Shown here: in pieces, positions 8,424-18,200 of the stretch
Numbering within the stretch: the stretch's first letter is position 1
How the letters are laid out: each line of letters starts with the position of its first letter
From: Filimonas lacunae
GTDB taxonomy: Bacteria > Bacteroidota > Bacteroidia > Chitinophagales > Chitinophagaceae
NCBI RefSeq assembly: GCF_002355595.1
Contig: NZ_AP017422.1
Location: forward strand, 5,150,823-5,214,822
DNA: 64,000 nt
Direction: 5' to 3'
Made by a program: the position numbers and the translations under genes
The notes under the pieces: model-generated
Told to the model about the DNA's origin: nothing
The model's database searches: none
The model's input: the letters and a program-made list of their open reading frames with translations, nothing else

Positions 8424-9704
8424 TTACAGGTTTTGCAGGCGTACTTTTACAGCATTGGCATGCGCCTGCAGCCCTTCTGCTTCGGCCATTTGAATCACCG
8501 CATTACCTATATTTTGTATGCCTTCGGTAGTAAGCTTCTGATAAGTGATCTTTTTTACAAAGCTATCTACACTTACACCGCTATAAGCTTTGGCAAAACC
8601 ATTGGTAGGCAGGGTGTGATTGGTGCCACTGGCATAATCCCCTGCACTTTCGGGCGAGTAATTACCGAGGAATACCGAACCTGCATTGATGATCTGATCA
8701 CTGATGGCATCTTCATTTTTACAGGAAATGATCAGGTGTTCAGCTGCATATTCATTCACCAGTTCAATAGCTTCCTCCATAGAACCCACCACTATAGCAG
8801 TACTGTTTTCCAGTGCTTTTTGGGCAATATCCTGACGGGGCAATTGTTGCAGTTGCGCTGCTATTTGTTGCTGCACCTGTTGCACCAATGCTTCCTGTGT
8901 ACTTACCAGCAACACCTGGCTATCTATACCATGTTCGGCCTGCGATAACAGATCAGCTGCCACAAATGCTGCATTGGCAGTTTCATCAGCCAACACACAT
9001 ACTTCACTGGGACCTGCCGGCATATCAATAGCTATGCCCTGCTGCTGCACCAGTTGTTTGGCACAGGTTACATACTGGTTACCCGGGCCGAATATTTTAT
9101 ATACCTGTGGTACGGTTTCTGTGCCATAAGCCATAGCAGCTATAGCCTGTACGCCACCGAGCTTATAAATGCGGGTTACGCCTGTTTTGAAAGCTGCATA
9201 TAAAATAGCCGGGTGCAATAACCCGTTTTTACCCGGAGGAGAACAAAGGATAATTTCTTTACATCCTGCAATACGTGCGGGTATGGCCAGCATTAAGATA
9301 GTAGAAAATAAAGGTGCCGTGCCACCGGGTATGTACAGCCCTACTTTTTCAATGCCTACACTTTTGCGCCAGCATTGTACACCAGGCATGGTTTGTATAA
9401 GCTCAGGAGCAGCTACCTGCTTCTGGTGAAATGTAGTGATGTTGGCTATGGCAATATCGATGGCTTGCTTTAACTCATCAGATACTGTTTGTACAGCTTC
9501 CTTCATTTCTGCATCGCTTACCTGGAAGTTATCCAGTGTAACGCCATCAAATAGTTGCGTATACTTCTGCAATGCAGCATTGCCCTGTTGCTGTACATCA
9601 TTCAACACCTGCTTTACTTTTTCCTGTAAGGCAGTGGCATCAATGGCGGGGCGCTGTAATAAAGCAGTGCGGGTTTGTTTGGCGGGATTGATATATACCT
9701 GCAT
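8424..9704 (-). CDS. hisD: Histidinol dehydrogenase
   Basis: HisD is the zinc-dependent, NAD-using enzyme that oxidises histidinol to histidine in two steps. It has the recognisable blocks YIPGGTAPLFST, GPGNQYV, MPAGPSEV, QAEHGIDSQ, NEYAAEHL and ASGTNHTLPT, which include the zinc ligands and the catalytic Glu-His region. Its 426 residues are normal. It begins 10 bases after the hisG stop, so translational coupling is possible. Confidence 0.97.
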   Translation of the reverse strand: MQVYINPAKQTRTALLQRPAIDATALQEKVKQVLNDVQQQGNAALQKYTQLFDGVTLDNFQVSDAEMKEAVQTVSDELKQAIDIAIANITTFHQKQVAAPELIQTMPGVQCWRKSVGIEKVGLYIPGGTAPLFSTILMLAIPARIAGCKEIILCSPPGKNGLLHPAILYAAFKTGVTRIYKLGGVQAIAAMAYGTETVPQVYKIFGPGNQYVTCAKQLVQQQGIAIDMPAGPSEVCVLADETANAAFVAADLLSQAEHGIDSQVLLVSTQEALVQQVQQQIAAQLQQLPRQDIAQKALENSTAIVVGSMEEAIELVNEYAAEHLIISCKNEDAISDQIINAGSVFLGNYSPESAGDYASGTNHTLPTNGFAKAYSGVSVDSFVKKITYQKLTTEGIQNIGNAVIQMAEAEGLQAHANAVKVRLQNL

Positions 9705-9714
9705 GTGTACGGCT

Positions 9715-10599
9715 TTATAAGATCATTTTTTCAATAGGAACTACTAATATACCCTGTGCACCAGCTGCTTTCAGCTTTTCGATAATATCCCAGAACTCGC
9801 TTTCGCTTAACACACTGTGTACACTGCTCCATCCCTCTTCGGCCAGTGGCAACACGGTTGGGCTTTTCATACCAGGTAACAGGGAAATGATTTCTTTCAG
9901 GTTATCGTTAGGCGCATTTAACAATACATACTTGGTATTGCGCGCTTTTTTTACGGATTGTATGCGGAACAATAACTTATCCAGGATCGCTTGCTGCTCT
10001 GGCTTCAGGTTACTGTTTCTGATCAATACAGCTTGTGATTGCAAAATGGTTTCTACTTCCTGTAAACCATTCATAAACAAGGTAGACCCGCTGCTTACCA
10101 GGTCACAGATGGCACTGGCCAAACCTATACCGGGAGCAATTTCAACACTACCGCTGATTTCATGTATCTCAGCTTTTACACCTTGCTGATCCAGGAAATC
10201 CTGCACCAGAACGGGATAACTGGTAGCAATTCTTTTGCCCTGCAGGCTGGCCGCAGAACCGTAGTCTTCTCCTTTAGGAACGGCTATAGATAAGCGGCAT
10301 TTGCCAAAGCCCAGTTTCTCAGTAACGTCTACTTTCTTTTTCTTTTCGTACACTACGTTTTCACCTACAAAGCCAATATCTGCCACGGCGTCTTCAACGT
10401 ATTGCGGAATATCGTCATCTCTTAAAAAGAACACTTCTAACGGAAAGTTGCTGGCTTCACTTTTTAGCTTGTTTACACCATTACTAATGTCTATACCGCA
10501 TTCTTTCAGCAAACGCATAGAGTCGTCGTGTAAACGGCCCGATTTCTGGATTGCCAGTTTCAATTTAGCTACGGGTGCGTTTGAATTTTGCTGTGCCAT
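9715..10599 (-). CDS. hisG: ATP phosphoribosyltransferase, long form
   Basis: HisG condenses ATP and PRPP in the first step of histidine synthesis. At 294 residues it is the long, hexameric form: two periplasmic-binding-like catalytic lobes followed by a C-terminal ACT-like domain (about residues 215-294, ending in GAQGILVVPIEKMIL) that binds histidine for feedback inhibition. The short-form partner HisZ is not needed. LAIQKSGRL at the start and the PRPP-loop region SSGSTLFMNGL are visible. It is the first structural gene after the his leader. Confidence 0.96.
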   Translation of the reverse strand: MAQQNSNAPVAKLKLAIQKSGRLHDDSMRLLKECGIDISNGVNKLKSEASNFPLEVFFLRDDDIPQYVEDAVADIGFVGENVVYEKKKKVDVTEKLGFGKCRLSIAVPKGEDYGSAASLQGKRIATSYPVLVQDFLDQQGVKAEIHEISGSVEIAPGIGLASAICDLVSSGSTLFMNGLQEVETILQSQAVLIRNSNLKPEQQAILDKLLFRIQSVKKARNTKYVLLNAPNDNLKEIISLLPGMKSPTVLPLAEEGWSSVHSVLSESEFWDIIEKLKAAGAQGILVVPIEKMIL

Positions 10600-10638
10600 A
10601 TGATTGATATTCGCTTTTTACGTTTGAATTATGGAAAA

Positions 10639-10669
10639 TAAAAAAGGGCCTACCTTGCGGTAAGCCCTT
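10639..10669 (-). terminator. his attenuator terminator hairpin
   Basis: On the minus-strand RNA, AAGGGCUUACC (10659-10669) pairs with GGUAGGCCCUU (10644-10654) across a GCAA tetraloop and continues into a U-run, 40 bases before hisG. The 5' arm can alternatively pair with GGUAGGCC at 10706-10713 in the leader, giving an antiterminator. That arm in turn pairs with CUUACC (10719-10724) to form the usual 1:2 hairpin, so all four classical attenuator segments are present. Confidence 0.9.
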
Positions 10670-10708
10670 CTAATGTTTTTATGATGTAATGCACAAAACA
10701 CCACCGGC

Positions 10709-10762
10709 CTACCTTTTCGGTAAGATATGATGATGGTGATGGATATGCATTTGTGTATTCAT
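10709..10762 (-). CDS. hisL: his leader peptide (17 residues)
   Basis: A 17-codon frame with ATG at 10760-10762 and TAG at 10709-10711 contains six His codons, five of them consecutive (MHIHHHHHI). The final codons and the stop overlap the 1:2 hairpin of the attenuator. A ribosome starved of His-tRNA would stall on the His run over segment 1, freeing segment 2 to pair with segment 3 and preventing termination. The ATG lies only 5 bases after a perfect TANNTTTG promoter element, so the message may have almost no 5' leader. Confidence 0.9.
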   Translation of the reverse strand: MNTQMHIHHHHHILPKR

Positions 10763-10767
10763 GGTGG

Positions 10768-10775
10768 CAAAAGTA
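10768..10775 (-). promoter_or_regulatory. Candidate -7 element of the his operon
   Basis: TACTTTTG on the minus strand matches the Bacteroidota -7 consensus TANNTTTG exactly. No good TTTG lies 19-21 bases upstream; the nearest is a TTCG-like sequence. Transcription would start at or next to the leader-peptide ATG. Confidence 0.5.
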
Positions 10776-10861
10776 CAGGAATTTCTATTTCACCGAAGTT
10801 TTTGCAAAAGAAAGTTTTAAAATTTACAGCAACTTAACTTTAGCCTTTAAAAGCAATATTC

Positions 10862-13282
10862 ATGATGAGAAAATTGGACACGGCATTGCTGGCCGTAGCC
10901 TTATGCATCGGCATAGGCTTACAGGCGCAGGATGCTATAGGTTACCAAACGCCCCCGAAAGCCATGGCGGACTTAGTTACCGCCCGCCCTACACCAGGCG
11001 TTAGTATTGACGCAAAAGCAAGCTGGATGCTGATAAGCGACCGCAACAGCTACCCTTCGGTAGAAGAACTGGCGCGCCCTGAATTACGCATCGCAGGCTT
11101 ACGGTTAAACCCCAACAACTTCTCGCCCAGCCGTCAAAACTTCATTAACAACTTCACCCTGCAACAGGTAAACAGTGGCCAAACCTTTACTGTAACCGGC
11201 TTACCAGCCAATATGCTGGCTACCGATGTACACTGGAGCCCTGATGAAAAGAAGATTGCTTTTACCAACAATACCAGCAAACAGGTGGATTTATATGTGA
11301 TAGATATAGCTACACGTAAAGCCACCCGTGTAAACAAACAACCGTTAAACGTGGTGTTGGGCGATGCAATAGAATGGCTGGACAATAACACACTATTATA
11401 TAAAGTGATTACACAGCCTGCATCGGCAGCACCTGCCAAACCTGCCATGCCAAAGGGCCCTACTGTACAACAGAACTTGGGTAAAGCCGCCCCAAGCCGT
11501 ACTTACCAGGATTTAATTAAATCGCCTTACGACGAACAGCTGTTCGGTTTCTATGCCACTGCGCAATTGGTAAAAAACACCAACGGAGTAGAAACAGCCG
11601 TTGGCAAGCCGGCAGTGTGGCAATCCTACGCTGTATCGCCAGATAAAAAATACCTGCTGGCCGAACAAATTCAAAAGCCCTACTCCTATCTGGTGGGAGC
11701 TTCGGGTTTCCCATCTGAAATAAGCATACTGACCGTTAGCGGTCAGACAGTAAAAGTGCTGGCACAATTACCTTCTGCCGAAACCTCGCCCTCCGGCTTT
11801 GATAACGTACAAAATATAGACAGACGCTTTGACTGGCGTGATGATGAAGCTGCTACTGTAACCTGGGTACATCCTTTAGACAGTGGTATGATTAAAAATA
11901 AAGTACCGTATCACGATGTGATATACAGCCTGAGCGCGCCTTTTACGGGTGCTGCCAAAGAACTGGCCAAAACACAAAACCGTTTCAGGGGCATCACCTG
12001 GGGCAACAGTACACTGGCTTTACTGTACGATGGTTTACAAGGCAAACAAACCGCTGCAATCACCCGTTTAAACCCCACTACCGGCGAAACAGAAAAGCTG
12101 ATTGAGCGTAATACTACAGATGCCTATAATAGTCCAGGCTCGGCAGTAACAACTAAAAACAATTATGGACGTGATGTACTGCTGATAACAGGAGACGGTT
12201 CGCAATTATTGTTTAATAACCAAACGGGCAGCTCCCCTAAAGGCGATTTACCTTTCCTTGCACGCTTTAACCTTCAAAGCAAACAAAGCGAAATTATCTG
12301 GCGCTGTAAAGAAGGCAGCTTTGAATATGTAAGCGATGTGCTGGATGCACAAAAGCTGGTATTACTTACCCGCCGCGAAACACAGACCGATGCCCCCAAC
12401 TACTTTATTAAAAACCTGGTACTACGTATTGCCGACAGGCAAATTACCCATTTTGCCAACCCTTATCCACAACTGGAAGGCGTAAGCAAACAAAAGGTCT
12501 CTTACCAAAGAGCAGATGGTGTTACACTTACCGGCGATTTATATTTGCCTAAAGGCTATAATGCTGCTATAAACGGGCCATTACCTGTGTTAATATGGGC
12601 CTATCCTCGTGAATACAATTCTGCTGCAGATGCTGCACAAATAAGAGGATCGCAATACCGCTTTACAACACTCAGCTACGGATCGCCCATCTCCCTGGTT
12701 ACACAAGGCTATGCGATACTGGATAATGCAGAGATGCCCATTGTAGGCAAGGATGAGAAAACTAAACCGAACGACAACTTTATTGAGCAACTGCAAATGA
12801 ACGCAGAAGCAGCTATTAATAAATTAAGCGAGCTAGGTGTAGGTGACAAAAACCGTGTTGCGGTAGGTGGCCACAGTTATGGAGCATTTATGACCGCCAA
12901 CCTGCTGGCACACACCAGTCTGTTTAAAGCTGGTATTGCACGCAGTGGCGCCTATAACAGAACACTTACTCCTTTTGGTTTCCAGAATGAGGAACGTACT
13001 TACTGGGAAGCACCAAAGCTATACAACGACATGAGCCCTTTCAGCTTTGCTGATAAAATTAAAACACCATTACTAATGATTCATGGTGATGCTGATGATA
13101 ACCCAGGCACCTTCCCTATTCAAAGCGAACGTTTATACAATGCGATTAAAGGACATGGTGGCACGGTACGTTTTGTAAGCCTGCCTTACGAAGCGCATGG
13201 CTATCGTGGTAAAGAAAACTTACTGCATATGTTCTGGGAAGAATATGAATGGTTAGAGAAGTATGTAAAAAAAGCTAAATAG
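10862..13282 (+). CDS. S9-family (prolyl-oligopeptidase-like) serine peptidase, secreted
   Basis: The 806-residue protein has a signal peptide (ending near LQAQD), a beta-propeller-like N-terminal part of about 550 residues with WSPDEKKIAF-type blades, and a C-terminal alpha/beta-hydrolase peptidase domain. The catalytic triad is Ser672 in GGHSYGAFM, an Asp in HGDADDNP (743-746) and His779 in YEAHGYRG. Proteins of this kind act as periplasmic or surface-exposed oligo- or dipeptidyl peptidases. It is transcribed divergently from the his leader. The start could be either of the two adjacent Met codons. A hairpin terminator follows at 13376. Confidence 0.9.
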   Translation: MMRKLDTALLAVALCIGIGLQAQDAIGYQTPPKAMADLVTARPTPGVSIDAKASWMLISDRNSYPSVEELARPELRIAGLRLNPNNFSPSRQNFINNFTLQQVNSGQTFTVTGLPANMLATDVHWSPDEKKIAFTNNTSKQVDLYVIDIATRKATRVNKQPLNVVLGDAIEWLDNNTLLYKVITQPASAAPAKPAMPKGPTVQQNLGKAAPSRTYQDLIKSPYDEQLFGFYATAQLVKNTNGVETAVGKPAVWQSYAVSPDKKYLLAEQIQKPYSYLVGASGFPSEISILTVSGQTVKVLAQLPSAETSPSGFDNVQNIDRRFDWRDDEAATVTWVHPLDSGMIKNKVPYHDVIYSLSAPFTGAAKELAKTQNRFRGITWGNSTLALLYDGLQGKQTAAITRLNPTTGETEKLIERNTTDAYNSPGSAVTTKNNYGRDVLLITGDGSQLLFNNQTGSSPKGDLPFLARFNLQSKQSEIIWRCKEGSFEYVSDVLDAQKLVLLTRRETQTDAPNYFIKNLVLRIADRQITHFANPYPQLEGVSKQKVSYQRADGVTLTGDLYLPKGYNAAINGPLPVLIWAYPREYNSAADAAQIRGSQYRFTTLSYGSPISLVTQGYAILDNAEMPIVGKDEKTKPNDNFIEQLQMNAEAAINKLSELGVGDKNRVAVGGHSYGAFMTANLLAHTSLFKAGIARSGAYNRTLTPFGFQNEERTYWEAPKLYNDMSPFSFADKIKTPLLMIHGDADDNPGTFPIQSERLYNAIKGHGGTVRFVSLPYEAHGYRGKENLLHMFWEEYEWLEKYVKKAK

Positions 13283-13375
13283 TAGTATTTATTTCAGATC
13301 ACAGTAAGGCTTTATTAAAAGCCACACACTCCTTAAGAATCAAGCACAACATTCCACTCTACCAATCTTTCCCCA

Positions 13376-13412
13376 AACGAGGTGTATCAACTATGACACA
13401 CCTCGTTTTATT
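13376..13412 (+). terminator. Terminator after the S9 peptidase gene
   Basis: AACGAGGTGT (13376-13385) pairs perfectly with ACACCTCGTT (13398-13407) across a 12-base loop and is followed by TTATTTAT on the plus strand. The rest of the 284-base gap (13283-13566) holds only the promoter of the next gene. Confidence 0.75.
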
Positions 13413-13509
13413 TATAACACACCAGCATACGTCCACCCTACCTGTTTACATACCACATTAACACATATTTATTATTCAACATAAGTTATTGTTAAACAAA
13501 CACCAGTGG

Positions 13510-13542
13510 TTTGTTAACTATACACCAACTCCCCTATTTTAG
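13510..13542 (+). promoter_or_regulatory. Bacteroidota-type promoter for the 13567 gene
   Basis: TTTG at 13510-13513 and TATTTTAG at 13535-13542 are 21 bases apart, fitting the TTTG / TANNTTTG pattern with one mismatch in the -7 element. It lies 24 bases before the start codon. Confidence 0.55.
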
Positions 13543-13566
13543 CCTTTAAATCAATAACCAATTATT

Positions 13567-14205
13567 ATGAAAAAAATTCTACTCTTAACAGTCTTAGTAG
13601 TTATCACCACCGCCATTACCGCTTCCGCACAAATTAACAAAGGCTCAGTTTACCTCGGAGGTAACGTAGGTTACGGCAGAAGCAATATCAGAAACAACGG
13701 CTATGAAGATTACAAACAAATTAACGTAGGCGTATCTCCATCTGTTGCATTCGCTTATAAAGACAACTTCGCCTGGGGCTTATCACTGCTTTATGCCCGC
13801 ACCGACCTTCAAACCTCTTACATTCAGAAATCAAATAACTTTGGTGTAACTGCTTTTCTAAGACAATATCAGCCACTTGGTAAAGGATTTTACGCTTTTG
13901 CGCAGGAAGGACTAACACTTCTCTACGGATTCGGAAATCAATCTTCCCCAACAAGTTCAGAGGTAAAATCATATGGCGCTAACGCAGGAATTTCTCCTGG
14001 CCTGGCCTACGACATTAACAAGAAGTTTCAATTAGAGATACAATTGAACAATGTTGCCTATGTAAGTTATAATCGTTCTAAAACAAAATATAGCTACACC
14101 ACCGACCAAAGCACCACCAGCGATTTTAATATTGGCAGCAATCTGAGCCAGATTTCTGATATAGGCTCAGTGTCAATAGGCGCCCGTTTTGTATTCGGCA
14201 GATAG
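13567..14205 (+). CDS. Outer-membrane beta-barrel protein (small porin-like)
   Basis: The 212-residue protein has a signal peptide (MKKILLLTVLVVITTAITASA, then Q) and then alternating amphipathic strands with many Gly, Tyr and Asn residues. It ends in ARFVFGR, typical of an outer-membrane barrel closing with an aromatic strand. It fits the broad outer-membrane beta-barrel group of about 8 strands common in Bacteroidota. No substrate or partner can be inferred. It is a single-gene unit with its own promoter and a bidirectional terminator downstream. Confidence 0.7.
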   Translation: MKKILLLTVLVVITTAITASAQINKGSVYLGGNVGYGRSNIRNNGYEDYKQINVGVSPSVAFAYKDNFAWGLSLLYARTDLQTSYIQKSNNFGVTAFLRQYQPLGKGFYAFAQEGLTLLYGFGNQSSPTSSEVKSYGANAGISPGLAYDINKKFQLEIQLNNVAYVSYNRSKTKYSYTTDQSTTSDFNIGSNLSQISDIGSVSIGARFVFGR

Positions 14206-14227
14206 CAGCATAACACATTTTTCACAA

Positions 14228-14262
14228 AAAGGCCCCGATAGCCATTTACTATCGGGGCCTTT
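14228..14262. terminator. Bidirectional terminator between convergent genes
   Basis: A perfect 14-bp stem, AAAGGCCCCGATAG (14228-14241) with CTATCGGGGCCTTT (14249-14262), has a 7-base loop and A/T runs on both sides. It serves the barrel gene on the plus strand and the PorP/SprF gene on the minus strand. Confidence 0.9.
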
Positions 14263-14292
14263 CTTAAATATTATAAACCTTACTACGTGGGT

Positions 14293-15195
14293 TTACTGCT
14301 TTTGTTTCACTTCATTCAATTTTTTACCAGGTAAAGCTACACCCAGCCCAACTTCATATTGTTGCCCATACCCCTGCTTATTATTGGTAGCATAGGTAAA
14401 ATTAAGCTCACCCAGCTGCTTTACCATTAATCCTAAAGTACCAACAACGCTTCCTGTATTTTGCCATATGGCACTTGCATGAAACAAATGATCGTACGAT
14501 AATTGCCCACCTACTGCTGCTACCCAGTTCGATTTGGTGAAGAAACGGGCAGCCAGTAAAGGCTTCAATTCTATATTATCAGATGTTTGGAAGGTGTAAG
14601 AAGTCATTAAAGCAAGGGTTTCCAGGTCAACAGGTTGATTACTAAAGTCGGGGAACCACTTGCGCAGGTTAAAAGTAGTAGCACTAAACTGGAATCCCTC
14701 TGTCTGATATACAGCACCAAAATCGCCATCTATATGCCAATTCTGATCATTAAACGCCTTGGCTGCCGGGTCGATAGCGCCACCGCTGGAAACAGCTGCC
14801 GCATCCAACCGTTGGCGATAACCGGTTAAGGAAAAGCCCAGCTTTATCCATTCTGAATTACCACCCAGCTTTATTTTATAAGCGTAGCTGAGTTTGGCGT
14901 AGGTACGTTGTAACATCCCACTTTTGTCAGAAGCGACCTGTAGACCGGCACCTGAATGGGCACCGAAAGGCAGGTCACCAGCAAACTGTATTAAAGTAGG
15001 TGCACCATCAAATCCTATCCAGCTTCGATTTACCAGAGCATATAAAAAAGGCTGGTTACGGCTTCCTGCATAAGCAGGATTCGCCAGATAGTTATTACGG
15101 AAGAAACGGGCAGACTGGTTATTGTAATACAATTGCGCTTTACCCTGTAAGGCCAGGCAACTGATCAATACCATCCCAATTATATATTTTTTCAT
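14293..15195 (-). CDS. PorP/SprF-family type IX secretion outer-membrane protein
   Basis: The 300-residue protein has a signal peptide ending in GKAQ, then the family signature NNYLANPAYAGS, NRSWIGFDGAP and barrel strands. PorP/SprF proteins are outer-membrane barrels needed for export or surface attachment of T9SS substrates with type B (CHU_C) sorting domains. In Bacteroidota they are often encoded next to their cognate giant substrate. Here the gene begins 29 bases after the stop of the 2627-residue CHU_C protein, so the pair very likely forms one such unit. Confidence 0.9.
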   Translation of the reverse strand: MKKYIIGMVLISCLALQGKAQLYYNNQSARFFRNNYLANPAYAGSRNQPFLYALVNRSWIGFDGAPTLIQFAGDLPFGAHSGAGLQVASDKSGMLQRTYAKLSYAYKIKLGGNSEWIKLGFSLTGYRQRLDAAAVSSGGAIDPAAKAFNDQNWHIDGDFGAVYQTEGFQFSATTFNLRKWFPDFSNQPVDLETLALMTSYTFQTSDNIELKPLLAARFFTKSNWVAAVGGQLSYDHLFHASAIWQNTGSVVGTLGLMVKQLGELNFTYATNNKQGYGQQYEVGLGVALPGKKLNEVKQKQ

Positions 15196-15224
15196 ACTTC
15201 CTGATTTTCTTGTTTACAATACTG

Positions 15225-18200
15225 TTAACGGGTAAGTGTAATGGTTCCTTTTTTAATAATCCTGCCTTGCACAGTTAACACATAGAAATAAGTGTCGTCC
15301 TGGAACACACGCAGGGCTAATTTACCTTCCCAGTCGTTACTGTAATGCTCTTTTTCATAAATCATTTTACCGCTACGGTCAAAGATGCGCAGCACGTTAT
15401 CCGGATAAGCATCAATGTTATCAATCACAAACTTGTCGTTAATACCATCACCGTTAGGGGTAATGATCACGTGTGGAGTGATTTTAAAGTCTTCAACTAC
15501 CTGTACAGTCACATTCCCTGTTGCCTTACAGCCATTAATATCCGTTACCGCTACCGTGTATTGCGTGGTTACAAACGGACGGGCCGTTGGCGATGTACTT
15601 AATGGGAAGGTAAGCGAAGCAGCCGGAGTCCAGCTGGCAATAGCTATAGTAGTGGTAGAGCTTACAGACAGTTTTGTGGCATCTCCTTTAGAAACACTGC
15701 TTGCCGCACTGCTTACAGTAAGTACCGGTAATGGGCTTACCGTTACTACATAAGGCAGAGACGTAGCCATACATCCGTTTCCGTTGGTAACAGTGAGTGA
15801 ATAAGTACCCGCTGTAGTAGCGGTATAAGACTGACCGGTTGCACCGGAAATAGCCGTTCCATTCAGATACCATTGGTTGCCGGTTGCAGACAACGAAGTA
15901 AACGTTACACTGCCTCCTGTACAGATGTTTAATGTACCGCTTACCGTTACCAGTGCTGTAGGTAAGGTAAACACTACAACTATCTGCGGCAGAGATACAG
16001 CCGAGCAGCCTGCGCCATTGGTAACACGCACCGTGTAAATACCACTGGCGGTAGCACTATAAGTGCTTCCTGTAGCCCCCGCAATAGCCACCCCATTATT
16101 AAACCACTGATTACCGGTAGCTGATGAGGAAGTAAGTGTTACACTGGCACCTAAACAGAAGTTTAAAGGACCACCAGGCGTAACAACCGGTATAGCAGGT
16201 GCATTGCTTACTGTTACAGTTGCAGTAACAGCCTTCGTACAGGTTCCATTGCTATAAGTATAAGTGATTACAGCTGTACCAGCGGCTATTCCCGTAACCA
16301 AACCAGTGCTGCTGTTAACCGTAGCCGCAGCAGTATTGCTACTGGTCCAGCTTCCACCGGCGGTGGTGTTAGACAACTGCGTGGTTAATCCTGTACAAAC
16401 AGCTGTGTTACCAGTTATAGCTGCCAATACCGGTAAGGCATTTATTGTTACGGTAGCAGTGGCTGTATTGCTACAGGTTCCATTATTATAAGTATACGTA
16501 ATAATGGTAGTATCAGCAGATACACCAGTTACCAAACCACTGTTATTGATTGTGGCCACAGCAGTGTTACTACTGCTCCAGCTGCCACCAGCAGTAGCAT
16601 CAGCCAGTTGTGTGGTTAAGCCCGCACATACCGCAGTTGTTCCGGTAATGGCCGCTACAGCAGGCAGCGCATTGACAGTTACTGTAGTAGTAACAGCATT
16701 TACGCAGGTGCCACTATTATAAGTATAGGTAATAGTAGTAGAACCAGCTGACACACCGGTTACCAGCCCCGTAGTGCTGCTAATAGTAGCCACAGCAGTG
16801 TTGCTGCTGCTCCAGCTACCTCCGGTAGTGGCATCAGACAACTGGGTAGTAAGTCCTGCACAAACAGTAGTAGTTCCGGTAATAGCCGCCATCACCGGCA
16901 AAGCATTTACGGTAATAGTAACCGTTGCTGCATTGCTACAGGTTCCATTGTTGAAAGTATAAGACACTACAGATGTACCAGCCGACACGCCGGTTACCAG
17001 GCCTGTGCTGCTGATAGTAGCTACTGCAGTATTACTGCTACTCCAGCTACCACTTGCGGTTGCATCGGCCAGCTGTGTAGTTAATCCTGCACACACAGAC
17101 GTTGTGCCTGTTATAGCTTCTACTGCCGGCAACGGTCTTACCGTTACTACAGTAGTAACAGCATTCGTACACAGACCATTACTATAAGTATAAGTAATAG
17201 TAGAGGCTCCCGCTGCTATAGCAGTTACCAGTCCCGTGCTGCTGATAGTAGCTGATGCGGTGCTGCTGCTGCTCCAGGTGCCACCTGAAGTAGCATTGGC
17301 CAGCTGCGTGGTTTGTCCCGAACAAACAGTGGTGCTACCCGTAATAGGTGCTACCACAGGAGTGGCATTTACGGTTATAGTAGCAGTGGCAGTGTTGTCA
17401 CAGGTACCGTTATTATAGGTATAAGAGATAATGGCTGTTCCTGCCGACACACCGGTTACCAGGCCGGTAGCGGCATCTACAGTAGCGATAGCCGTATTAC
17501 TGCTGCTCCAGCTGCCACCGGTAGTAGCATCGGCCAGCTGCGTAGTTAAACCGCTACACACCGTGGTAGTGCCTGTTATAGCAGCTACGGCAGGTAACGC
17601 ATTTACGGTTATCGTAGTAGTAACCTGGTTACTACAGGTTCCATTATTGTACAGATATGTAATGGTGGTGGTACCAGCTGACACGCCGGTTACCAGGCCA
17701 CTGGCATCTATAGTAGCAACAGCTGTATTACTGCTGCTCCAGCTGCCACCGGTAGTAGCATCAGCCAACTGGGTAGTTAAGCCGGCACATACACTGGTAG
17801 TGCCCGTAATAACATCTATCACCGGCAGTGCATTTACAGTGAGGCTAGCAGTAGCCGTATTGGTACAAATACCATTATTATACGTATACGTGATGATAGC
17901 GGTACCTGCTGCCACACCTGTTACCAGGCCAGCAGCATCTATGGTAGCTATAGCAGTGTTATCACTGCTCCAGCTGCCACCGGTAGTAGCGTCAGATAAT
18001 TGAGTGGTTAAACCAGCACACACGCTGGTTGTTCCTGTAATAGCAGCTACCGCAGGTAATGCGTTTACAGTTATAGCTGCCGTAGACGTATTAGTACAGG
18101 TGCCGTTATTATAGGTATAGGTAATAGTAACAGTTCCTGCCAATACACCGGTTACCAAACCACTGGCATCTATGGTAGCCACAGCAGTATTGCTGCTGCT

